Assembly: GCA_963592205.1 (NCBI GenBank)
Contig: CAVAVU010000050.1
Span: forward strand, 1 to 36,826
Direction: 5' to 3'
Source: Claveliimonas sp963592205
GTDB lineage: Bacteria > Bacillota > Clostridia > Lachnospirales > Lachnospiraceae
Length of the DNA: 36,826 bases
Below the pieces are notes generated by a model, which saw only the letters and a program-made list of their open reading frames with translations, made no database searches and was not told where the DNA came from. This document shows positions 1-7,230 of this stretch, one piece after another (the stretch's first letter is position 1; each line of letters begins with the position of its first letter). A program made the translations under genes and the position numbers.

Positions 1-6
1 GTTTAT

Positions 7-56
7 ACCAGTTTTACTGGTGGGAAAGTTGAGTTATATCATTTAATCAACTTTCC
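7..56. repeat. Two adjacent inverted repeats at the window edge
   Basis: ACCAGT-TTT-ACTGGT (7-21) is followed at once by GGAAAGTTGA ... TCAACTTTCC (23-32 with 47-56). Neither arm is followed by a T-run on the plus strand, so a terminator for a plus-strand gene is not supported. They may be operators or the end of an upstream transcript whose gene lies outside the window. Confidence 0.4.
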
Positions 57-116
57 AAAAAAAGTATACATTTTGAATATTTCGATGTCAAAAACTGATA
101 TTTCATGGTCATCAGA

Positions 117-145
117 TTGATTTTCGCACTTTTTCATGGTATATT
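117..145 (+). promoter_or_regulatory. Probable sigma-A promoter of the secreted protein gene
   Basis: TTGATT (117-122), a 17-base spacer and TATATT (140-145) lie about 48 bases before the start codon at 193. Spacing is ideal. The match to consensus is moderate. Confidence 0.5.
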
Positions 146-192
146 TCAATCAGAAACAAGCATTTTAATTTTATTCTAAAGGAGGACTCTTT

Positions 193-676
193 ATGAAGGC
201 AAGAACTATTTTGAAACATAGTAACCGCGCAATTGCTCTACTTGCAACCTTTTGCCTACTTCTTGGCAATGCCATTACAGTATCAGCAGCTGAAAGTCCA
301 AAAAATGCAACTGAAATCGGTATTGGAATTGATGATACCAAAATCCAACCTCATTACATCGTAAGCTGTTCCCACGCCTCCGGAAAACATCTTATGGACG
401 GTCGCGGAANNNNNNNNNNGTCGCGGAACTGGTCGAGCATATAAAGGAAGTAAACAAAATAGTACTTTTCAATTTGCTGGTCAAGCATCTCAATGCAGAT
501 ATTGCCACCTAGTTCTAATTACACAAAACAATCCATTTTTCGGACAGACTTGGGGACGATACGCTTATTGGAATCCTGGATACGAAGTTGGCGGTGTAAT
601 ATATATGTATACTAACAGTTTTGGCACAAGTAATACTCACAACGATCCATTTGTTTTAGGATTTCGTTTTGCGTAA
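193..676 (+). CDS. Small secreted Cys/His protein, interrupted by an assembly gap
   Basis: I do not recognise the family. The ATG at 193 follows AAAGGAGG at a good distance. Residues 1-32 are a classic signal peptide (KxR n-region, LLATFCLLLG core, likely cleavage after VSA). As written the frame runs into the Ns at 410-419. The 9 bases before the gap (401-409) are repeated just after it (420-428). Removing one copy plus the Ns gives one open frame of 154 residues ending in TAA at 674-676. The mature part then has C59-x-H61 with H66 nearby, and C95-x-x-C98-H99, which could be a metal site, and an aromatic, Gly-rich C-terminus ending in FRFA. It lies 19 bases before a lipoprotein gene, so the two may form an extracellular or surface operon. 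The exact sequence across the gap is inferred. Confidence 0.7.
410..419. other. Scaffold gap (10 N) flanked by a 9-base duplicate
   Basis: The sequence GTCGCGGAA ends at 409 and begins again at 420. This is what a scaffolder leaves when two contigs actually overlap. Collapsing the duplicate restores the reading frame of the surrounding gene. Confidence 0.9.
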
Positions 677-695
677 ATATAACAAGGAGTAATAT

Positions 696-1202
696 ATGGC
701 TACAAAACACCAAAAACTAAGTTTTCTAATTATCGTATTAACAGCAGCCCTTTTTCTTTCAGCATGCAGGTCATCAGAAAATAATAACTCTGTCAGTACT
801 GCCGCTAAAAAAATCATCCAGACAATTGGTAACTGTCCGAATGAAGAATACTATTCTACTACCGATATAACTGCTATCGGCGAAGGCGCTGACAATAGTT
901 CGGAAAGTTCAGAAACCGAGCCTGTAGATACCTACCAGAATTTAAAAGACACACTTGGAGAATATTTTACCGATACAGCTTTTGATGCATTTTACAGTCA
1001 GGGAATTGCTGATAAATATTTCTCCGATGCTTTTATCAATGATTATGAAATCTCTGTTCAAGATATAGAATTAGCAGAAAAGAAAGATAATTCTGAAACT
1101 GTAAAAGTAACCTTCAAAAAAGGTTCCGATGAAGACATAGATACATTTTTGTTCACATACGATGATGATGGACTTGTCACTAAAATCGTTATTACCGATT
1201 AA
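696..1202 (+). CDS. Predicted lipoprotein of unknown function
   Basis: 168 residues with a lipoprotein signal peptide: positive start, hydrophobic stretch around residues 8-21 and a lipobox LSAC with Cys24 as the lipidated residue. The mature protein is acidic. It has a Ser/Asn/Glu-rich linker (about 25-75) followed by a small alpha+beta region (about 80-168) rich in Asp, Phe and Tyr that ends in alternating hydrophobic strands. I do not recognise the domain. The start ATG follows AAGGAG with 6 bases between. The gene is 19 bases downstream of the secreted Cys/His protein and is probably cotranscribed with it. Base composition is lower in GC than the genes from leuS onward, which suggests an accessory origin for this end of the window. 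Confidence 0.75.
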   Translation: MATKHQKLSFLIIVLTAALFLSACRSSENNNSVSTAAKKIIQTIGNCPNEEYYSTTDITAIGEGADNSSESSETEPVDTYQNLKDTLGEYFTDTAFDAFYSQGIADKYFSDAFINDYEISVQDIELAEKKDNSETVKVTFKKGSDEDIDTFLFTYDDDGLVTKIVITD

Positions 1203-1211
1203 GAAAAACAG

Positions 1212-1341
1212 GGGCATACGCCCTATGCACACTTACTTACGGCAGTGCTACAACCTCGTGAACTCCGTTCACTCAGCCCGCGGGCATACGCGCGCCTATT
1301 CCGTAAGCCGCTAGACAACCTCGTGAGCATAGCTCACTCAG
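1212..1341. repeat. Tandem structured repeat, two units with a covarying hairpin
   Basis: Unit 1 (1212-1276) and unit 2 (1282-1341) both begin GGGCATACGC and both end with ACAACCTCGTGA, 7 variable bases, then TCACTCAG. The variable part keeps a hairpin: GTGAAC-TCC-GTTCAC in unit 1 and GTGAGC-ATA-GCTCAC in unit 2. One base pair has changed on both sides and the loop is different, which is what selection on RNA or DNA structure produces. A third small hairpin (GGGGC-GTC-GCCCC, about 1346-1358) follows. Confidence 0.6.
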
Positions 1342-1367
1342 TTGTGGGGCGTCGCCCCATAAATCGC

Positions 1368-1413
1368 AAAAGAGGCATATCCCTTCTTGCAAGCAAGGGG
1401 ATATGCCTCTTTT
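1368..1413. terminator. Bidirectional terminator between the lipoprotein gene and leuS
   Basis: AAAAGAGGCATATCCC (1368-1383) pairs perfectly with GGGATATGCCTCTTTT (1398-1413), a 16-bp stem with a 14-base loop. The A/T ends give a U-run on either strand. It sits 15 bases beyond the leuS stop codon. Confidence 0.85.
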
Positions 1414-1427
1414 CCGCTTTGCGCGGC

Positions 1428-3860
1428 TTACTTCATTACAATATTTATGATTTTCTTCGGTACGTAAATCTCTTTGATTACGTTGCCTGTGAGTTTGTCT
1501 GCGATTGCAGCTTTTCCGGCTTCTAATGCTTCTTCTTTTGTTGCATCGGCTGAGATCTCGATTACGGCTTTGGTCTTTCCGTTGATCTGTACCGGTACTT
1601 TGATCTCGTCGTCTTTCATTGCATCTTTATCGTATACCGGCCATCCGGCTTTGAATACGCTCTCTGTATGTCCCAGTTCTTCCCACAGTTCTTCTGCGAT
1701 ATGTGGTGCGAATGGTGACAGCAGAACTGCCATTGTAGACAGTGTCTCTTTGTCGATTCCGCCTTCTTTCTTAGCGATCTCGATGAGCTTGTTGTTGTGC
1801 TCCATGAATGCAGAGATTACTGTGTTCAGGCTGAAGCTTTCAAGACGTGTTGTTACATCATAGATCAGTCTGTGACGCTCTTTGATCATTTCTTTGCTTG
1901 CCTTAACATCTGCATCTTTGCTGTCCTGTACCAGATTCCATACACGCTTCAGGAAACGGTTAACTCCGTCGATTCCACGGTCATCCCACTCAGCATCTAA
2001 TTCCGGCGGTCCTACGAAGAGTTCGTACATTCTCAGAGAATCGCATCCGTAATCTCTTACCAGATCATCCGGCGATACGACATTTCCTTTGGACTTACTC
2101 ATCTTGATACCGTTCTTACCTGTGATCATTCCCTGGTTGAACAGTTTGTGGAATGGCTCGTCAAAGTCGATAACTCCGATATCATATAAGAACTTGGTAT
2201 AGAAACGTGAGTACAGCAGGTGAAGTACAGCATGCTCTACACCACCGATATACATATCTACCGGAAGCATCTCGTCTGCTTTCTCTCTGGATACCAGTTC
2301 TTTGTCATTATGATTATCCACATAGCGCAGGAAATACCAAGATGATCCTGCCCACTGTGGCATAGTGTTTGTCTCACGCTTAGCGTCTGCTCCACACTGT
2401 GGACACTTGCAGTTCACCCACTCATCGATTGCTGCAAGCGGTGACTCTCCGGTACCTGTCGGCTCGTAAGACTCTACCTCTGGCAGACGAAGCGGTAATT
2501 CCTCTTCCGGTACCGGTACGTTGCCACATTTCGGGCAGTGTACGATCGGAATCGGCTCGCCCCAGTATCTCTGACGTGAAAATACCCAGTCACGCAGCTT
2601 GTAGTTAACTGTTGCACGTCCAATACCTCTCTCCTCAATAATGTGAGGTGCTTCTTTCTTCAGTACAGAAGATTCCATACCATTCCACTCTCCGGAATTG
2701 ATCATGGTTCCGGCAGCTTCTGTGTATGCCTCTGTCATATTTTCAATCTCTTTACCATCTTTTGCGATTACCTGAATGATCGGGATATTGAACTTGGTTG
2801 CAAATTCAAAGTCACGGTCATCGTGAGCCGGTACACACATGATAGCTCCTGTACCGTAATCAGCCAGTACATAGTCTGACAGCCAGATCGGTACCTTTGC
2901 TCCGTTCAGTGGATTGATAGCATAGCTTCCTGTGAATACACCGGTCTTTTCCTTGTCCTGCATACGGTCTACGTTAGACTTCATAGATGCATCGTAGATA
3001 TACTGCTCTACTGCTTCTCTTGTCTCGTCTGTAGCCAGACTCTTAGCAAGCTCATGCTCCGGTGCAAGTACCATAAATGTAGCACCATAAAGTGTATCCG
3101 GACGAGTCGTGTATACCGTGATCTTCTCATCTCTTCCTTCTACCGGGAAGTCTACCTCTGCACCGTATGACTTACCGATCCAGTCCGTCTGCATCTTCTT
3201 AACCTTCTCCGGCCAGTCAAGCTTATCCAGATCGTTCAGAAGTCTGTCAGCATACTTGGTAATTCTAAGCATCCACTGACGCAGGTTCTTCTTGGTAACC
3301 TCAGCACCGCAGCGCTCACATTTACCACCAACTACTTCTTCATTAGCCAGACCTGTCTTACATGAAGGACACCAGTTGATTGGGAACTCCTTCTCATATG
3401 CAAGACCTTCTTTGAACATCTTTACGAAAATCCACTGTGTCCATTTGTAGAAATTAGGATCTGTGGTGTTAACTTCTCTGTCCCAGTCATATAACGCAGC
3501 AATCTCATTGATCTGACGCTTAATATTCTTTACATTCTGTGCTGTGGAAATCTCCGGATGAACACCCATCTTGATCGCGTAGTTCTCAGCCGGAAGTCCG
3601 AATGCATCCCATCCCATTGGATGAATGATATAATAGCCCTGCTGCAGCTTGTAACGGCTCCATACATCAGAAATAACATATCCTCTCCAGTGTCCTACAT
3701 GAAGTCCATTTCCTGACGGATATGGGAACATGTCCAGACAGTAATACTTCTGTTTTTTATTGCCATTCTCATCAAACTGAACATTAACCGGATTCTTCTC
3801 CCAGTTCTCTCTCCATTTCTTCTCGATTGCCTTGTGATTGTAAACAATCTTCTGTGCCAT
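1428..3860 (-). CDS. leuS: Leucyl-tRNA synthetase
   Basis: Charges tRNA-Leu with leucine in the cytoplasm (class Ia synthetase). The protein is 810 residues, normal for bacterial LeuRS. Near the N-terminus PYPSGNGLHVGHW contains the HIGH-type ATP-binding motif (HVGH). MSKSKGNVV is the KMSKS loop. Two CxxC pairs (CPSC ... CERC) fit the zinc-binding ZN-1 insertion, and the editing (CP1) domain lies between. The start at 3860 is preferred over the upstream in-frame ATG at 3878 because GGAAGGAAAG lies just before it. A sigma-A promoter at 4015-4043 gives a leader of about 150 bases. The leader lacks the T-box core (AGGGTGG...ACCGCG) often seen on synthetase genes. Confidence 0.97.
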   Translation of the reverse strand: MAQKIVYNHKAIEKKWRENWEKNPVNVQFDENGNKKQKYYCLDMFPYPSGNGLHVGHWRGYVISDVWSRYKLQQGYYIIHPMGWDAFGLPAENYAIKMGVHPEISTAQNVKNIKRQINEIAALYDWDREVNTTDPNFYKWTQWIFVKMFKEGLAYEKEFPINWCPSCKTGLANEEVVGGKCERCGAEVTKKNLRQWMLRITKYADRLLNDLDKLDWPEKVKKMQTDWIGKSYGAEVDFPVEGRDEKITVYTTRPDTLYGATFMVLAPEHELAKSLATDETREAVEQYIYDASMKSNVDRMQDKEKTGVFTGSYAINPLNGAKVPIWLSDYVLADYGTGAIMCVPAHDDRDFEFATKFNIPIIQVIAKDGKEIENMTEAYTEAAGTMINSGEWNGMESSVLKKEAPHIIEERGIGRATVNYKLRDWVFSRQRYWGEPIPIVHCPKCGNVPVPEEELPLRLPEVESYEPTGTGESPLAAIDEWVNCKCPQCGADAKRETNTMPQWAGSSWYFLRYVDNHNDKELVSREKADEMLPVDMYIGGVEHAVLHLLYSRFYTKFLYDIGVIDFDEPFHKLFNQGMITGKNGIKMSKSKGNVVSPDDLVRDYGCDSLRMYELFVGPPELDAEWDDRGIDGVNRFLKRVWNLVQDSKDADVKASKEMIKERHRLIYDVTTRLESFSLNTVISAFMEHNNKLIEIAKKEGGIDKETLSTMAVLLSPFAPHIAEELWEELGHTESVFKAGWPVYDKDAMKDDEIKVPVQINGKTKAVIEISADATKEEALEAGKAAIADKLTGNVIKEIYVPKKIINIVMK

Positions 3861-4014
3861 AACTTTCCTTCCTTTCATATCGCAGATATCCGCGCAGATA
3901 CGCTGATACTGATATATTCTTTATGATATTGCTTTAATAAAAGCCTCTCCATCCCGAAAGAGACGAAAAGGCCTGTTTATGCACCTTAACTCAGTTTCTC
4001 ACATATACTAAATA

Positions 4015-4043
4015 ATTATAAGAAGAAACAGACTATAAGTCAA
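4015..4043 (-). promoter_or_regulatory. leuS promoter
   Basis: Read on the minus strand: TTGACT, a 17-base spacer and a perfect TATAAT. It starts a leader of about 150 bases before leuS. The leader holds an imperfect hairpin (about 3942-3972, GCCT..AGGC around CTC..GAG), and I see no T-box. Confidence 0.8.
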
Positions 4044-4099
4044 GAATTTTCACCCCTTGTAATTGACTGATAATTAATTCTTTTTTTAGTCTTTTTTAG

Positions 4100-4128
4100 T
4101 TGTCCGCAGGTAGTTTTTCGTGTATAAT
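4100..4128 (+). promoter_or_regulatory. Promoter of the small P-loop gene
   Basis: TTGTCC (4100-4105), a 17-base spacer and a perfect TATAAT (4123-4128). It is divergent from the leuS promoter about 60 bases away. Confidence 0.75.
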
Positions 4129-4180
4129 TAACTCATAAGATTTGAGCGAACATCGAGACTCAAAAATATCTACATAAAGG

Positions 4181-4190
4181 NNNNNNNNNN
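4181..4190. other. Scaffold gap (10 N) flanked by a 9-base duplicate
   Basis: ACATAAAGG ends at 4180 and recurs at 4191-4199. The gap falls in the 5' untranslated region of the next gene, just before its ribosome binding site. If collapsed, the leader is 19 bases shorter and nothing coding is lost. Confidence 0.88.
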
Positions 4191-4210
4191 ACATAAAGGA
4201 GTTGTTTCCC

Positions 4211-4633
4211 ATGGTAAATTTATTAGCAGGTCCAAAGGGCAGCGGAAAAACACAGAAGATGATGGAACTCGCTAACGAGCAGGTAAAAGCATGCAAGGGC
4301 AATCTTGTATTTTTAAAGAACAGCCACCGCGACACCAGAGGTGTTGGATTTGATATCCGTGTTGTATGTATGGATGATTACCCGGCTATCAATAATGCTG
4401 ACGAATACATTGGTTTCTTATATGGTATGTACAGCAGCAACCTCGATCTGGAATGCGTATTCATCGATGGACTGATGAAGCATACTGGAATTAATCTGGA
4501 AGATGTTCCTGGATTTATCACACGACTGAAACAGCTCTCTGCTGAATGTGGAATCGACTTCTATGTAAGCCTCAGCGCTGAAAAGGACAGCCTGACAGGC
4601 GATGCTTACGAAGGATGCACATTCTTGAACTAA
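4211..4633 (+). CDS. Small P-loop NTPase-like protein of unknown role
   Basis: 140 residues starting at the ATG at 4211, with AAAGGAG 9 bases upstream. Residues 6-13 are GPKGSGKT, a good Walker A loop. LECVFIDG around residues 77-84 is a plausible Walker B (hhhhD). There is no membrane segment. The size is too small for a complete ABC or AAA domain and fits a minimal nucleotide-kinase-like or PilT-like ATPase core. I do not know its substrate. It is a single-gene unit with its own promoter and a strong terminator, divergent from leuS. Confidence 0.75.
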   Translation: MVNLLAGPKGSGKTQKMMELANEQVKACKGNLVFLKNSHRDTRGVGFDIRVVCMDDYPAINNADEYIGFLYGMYSSNLDLECVFIDGLMKHTGINLEDVPGFITRLKQLSAECGIDFYVSLSAEKDSLTGDAYEGCTFLN

Positions 4634-4662
4634 TTCAATTGAATATGTTGATATGAACGTAG

Positions 4663-4701
4663 AAAGTCACTGTACCGGATTCCCGATACAGTGACTTTTT
4701 T
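4663..4701. terminator. Strong terminator between convergent genes
   Basis: AAAGTCACTGTA (4663-4674) pairs perfectly with TACAGTGACTTT (4687-4698) and is followed by a T-run. The A-run on the other side makes it usable for the ATPase gene ending at 4713 too. Confidence 0.9.
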
Positions 4702-4712
4702 GTGCAATAATG

Positions 4713-6794
4713 TTACTCTTCTGGTAATAGATTTCTCATGCTTTCCAAACCAATCATAAGTGTTGATGTATTGTGAAGAAGTGCTGACATTGCCGGCTGG
4801 ATTACTCCTGCCACGCCAAGTCCGATCAGACTTCCATTGATACCTACGATCAGTCGGTAATTACGGTTAATACGCTTCATCATAGCATTGCTCAGCTTCT
4901 TCAGCTGTACCAGTTCCATCAGGTCATCTGCTGCAATCGTGATGTCTGCGATCTCTCTTGCAATCTCTGCGCCATCGCTGATAGCGATACCTACATCGGA
5001 TGCTGACAGTGCCGGTGAATCATTGATTCCGTCACCGATCATTACGACCTTATTACCTGCGTCTTTCTCTTTCTGAACAAAAGCAGCCTTGTCCTCCGGA
5101 AGGACTTCGGAATAATAAGCATCCACGCCGACTTCTTTTGCTACCGCTCTTGCAGTATGCTCACTGTCTCCTGTCATCATAACGATCTTCTCAAATCCGG
5201 CTTCATGCAGCTTCCGAATCGCCTCTGCTGCCTCCGGGCGGATTGGATCTTCGATACAGATGACTGCTGCCAGTTGATGGTCGATCGCCAGATACAGTCT
5301 GGAACACTCATCCGAGATCTGGTCAAAGCGTTCCTTCTCATTCTCCGGCAGTGCACACTGCTCATCTTCAAATACAAAATGATAGCTTCCCAGCACAACT
5401 TTCTTCTCACCGATATGTGATGCGATACCGTGTGCCACAATATAATCAACCTTGGAATGCATTTCCTCATGTGTCAGATTTCTGTCCTTAGCAGCCTGCA
5501 CCACGGCTTTCGCCATAGAATGAGGGAAATGCTCTTCCAGACACGCAGCGATACGCAGCATCTCTTCTGCATCATTGCCGCCAAACGGCACTGCCTCGCG
5601 GAATACCGGCTGTGCCTTTGTCAGTGTACCTGTCTTGTCAAATACGATCGTCTTAGCTTCTGAAAGTGCTTCCAGGTATTTACCGCCTTTGACCGTAATA
5701 TGATGGTCACTGGACTCTCTCATTGCGGACAATACGGTAACCGGCATTGCAAGATTCAATGCACACGAAAAGTCAACCATCAATACAGATAATGTCTTGG
5801 TGATATTACGTGTAAACAGCCATACCAGACCTGTTCCCAGGAATGTATACGGCACCAGTCTGTCTGCCAGATGAGATGCTTTGCTCTCGATCGCAGACTT
5901 CATTTTCTCAGATTCTTCGATCATGGTAACGATCTTCTCGTAACGGGTCGCACCGCTCTGTGCAGCAACACGGATGACCAGTTCTCCCTCTTCCAGTACG
6001 GTTCCTGCATAGACATATTTCTCTGCATTCTTCTGAACCGGAAGCGGTTCTCCTGTAAGAGATGCCTGATTCACCATTGCCTCGCCGGATACTACCACTC
6101 CATCAAATGGGATCTGGTTGCCCATATGTACCACAATCTGATCTCCCTGTTGGATGGTCTCTGCATCCACCAGTACTTCTTTTCCATCTTCCGTCTTCAG
6201 CCATACCTTGGAAATGTTCAATGACATACTTCGTACCAGGTCACCGACAGATTTCTTATGTGTCCACTCTTCCAGAATCTCGCCGATTCCCAACAGGAAC
6301 ATGACGGATCCTGCTGTACCGAAGTCTCTCCGTAATACAGATACTCCAATTGCTGTCGCATCCAGTACCGGCACTTCCAGCTTACCTTTCGCAAGACATC
6401 TGACACCTGCTGCCAGATATTTGATGGACTTAACTGTCGTAATAACATTGGTAATTGAACACGGTACCAGCCATTTCATCACAGCTCTTCTTGCCACACT
6501 GTAGATCAGTTTCTCCTTATACTCTGCATTCAGTGCACGTCCTGAACTTTCCAGTACGCTGTCCGGCACCGATACATCATAGGAGAATGATCGAAAGCGG
6601 TCAAGAATCTCTTCCCGACCGCCCTGATATTCAACCGTGGCATCTCCCGTCTGTTCATACACCTTTACCTTTGTCACTCCCGGCGTCTGTTCCAGGTAAT
6701 AGCAAAGAATGTCGGCTTCCTGCATCGTCATCTTGCGTTGCACAGCATGGACACGAATTCTTCCTTTGATCTCATGCTTAATTATGAACTTCAT
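4713..6794 (-). CDS. P1B-like heavy-metal P-type ATPase with a non-standard membrane motif
   Basis: ATP-driven metal exporter or importer in the cell membrane, 693 residues. In order: an N-terminal HMA-like ferredoxin-fold (about 1-75) without the usual CxxC metal site, transmembrane helices (about 95-175), actuator TGEPLP (247-252), a further membrane pair, the phosphorylation site DKTGTLT (386-392), MMTGD, and the hinge GDGINDSPAL. The membrane motif that normally reads CPC-ALGLATP here reads FSC-ALNLAMP (342-351), so the CPx proline and first Cys are missing. This variant resembles what I recall from exporters annotated as manganese or undefined-metal. The metal cannot be assigned from sequence. 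It lies 26 bases downstream of a DUF6110 gene, and the two very likely form an operon. Confidence 0.9.
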   Translation of the reverse strand: MKFIIKHEIKGRIRVHAVQRKMTMQEADILCYYLEQTPGVTKVKVYEQTGDATVEYQGGREEILDRFRSFSYDVSVPDSVLESSGRALNAEYKEKLIYSVARRAVMKWLVPCSITNVITTVKSIKYLAAGVRCLAKGKLEVPVLDATAIGVSVLRRDFGTAGSVMFLLGIGEILEEWTHKKSVGDLVRSMSLNISKVWLKTEDGKEVLVDAETIQQGDQIVVHMGNQIPFDGVVVSGEAMVNQASLTGEPLPVQKNAEKYVYAGTVLEEGELVIRVAAQSGATRYEKIVTMIEESEKMKSAIESKASHLADRLVPYTFLGTGLVWLFTRNITKTLSVLMVDFSCALNLAMPVTVLSAMRESSDHHITVKGGKYLEALSEAKTIVFDKTGTLTKAQPVFREAVPFGGNDAEEMLRIAACLEEHFPHSMAKAVVQAAKDRNLTHEEMHSKVDYIVAHGIASHIGEKKVVLGSYHFVFEDEQCALPENEKERFDQISDECSRLYLAIDHQLAAVICIEDPIRPEAAEAIRKLHEAGFEKIVMMTGDSEHTARAVAKEVGVDAYYSEVLPEDKAAFVQKEKDAGNKVVMIGDGINDSPALSASDVGIAISDGAEIAREIADITIAADDLMELVQLKKLSNAMMKRINRNYRLIVGINGSLIGLGVAGVIQPAMSALLHNTSTLMIGLESMRNLLPEE

Positions 6795-6820
6795 ATATAA
6801 ACGCCTCTATCCTATTAATC

Positions 6821-7102
6821 CTATTCTTCTACTGTAGTCTCTTCAATTGCTTCTGCTTCAAGCACTTCTTCAGCTTCGCTTTCTTCTCTGTCTTTGTTGA
6901 TCTGCTTAGCTTCTGCAAGAATATCCTCAGCATTCTCTTGAACGTTAGTTGCTGTCTTCATCAGGCAATCCTTTACACGGAGCACTGCTGCTGTTCCCTG
7001 TGTGTATACTTTCTTAGCATCCTTACTTGAAAGTGCTTTGATTCCTGCTGATCCAAATAAAACTCCACCTGCAAATAAACCAATTTTCTTAATGTCTGCC
7101 AT
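6821..7102 (-). CDS. DUF6110-like small protein, partner of the P-type ATPase
   Basis: 93 residues. N-terminal hydrophobic Gly-rich segment (about 6-22, GLFAGGVLFGSAG) likely associates with the membrane. The following region contains LSSKDAKKVYTQG and then a long acidic helix ending in a Glu-rich tail. The pattern matches my memory of DUF6110, which is typically found next to this kind of ATPase. No catalytic motif is visible. The ATG follows AGGAGG. A regulatory role or a chaperone or anchor role for the ATPase is possible, but this is inferred only from position. Confidence 0.8.
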   Translation of the reverse strand: MADIKKIGLFAGGVLFGSAGIKALSSKDAKKVYTQGTAAVLRVKDCLMKTATNVQENAEDILAEAKQINKDREESEAEEVLEAEAIEETTVEE

Positions 7103-7230
7103 AGTAAAAACCTCCTGTGTAAAATATATTTTAATTGAATTACTTTTGATTACAACTTACCTTACTGCACACACATCATGTTGCTCAAGCCTAACTTGCA
7201 ATATCGATACATTTTATCAATAAGGCCGTC

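Noticed and set aside
3861..4014. T-box leader for leuS
   Set aside because: The core AGGGTGG/ACCGCG sequence and terminator pair are absent. Only a weak hairpin is visible.
7103..7230. MntR/DtxR-like operator upstream of the DUF6110 gene
   Set aside because: GTTAGGCTTGAGCAAC is only weakly symmetric (GTT...C..G...AAC) and does not match a consensus convincingly.
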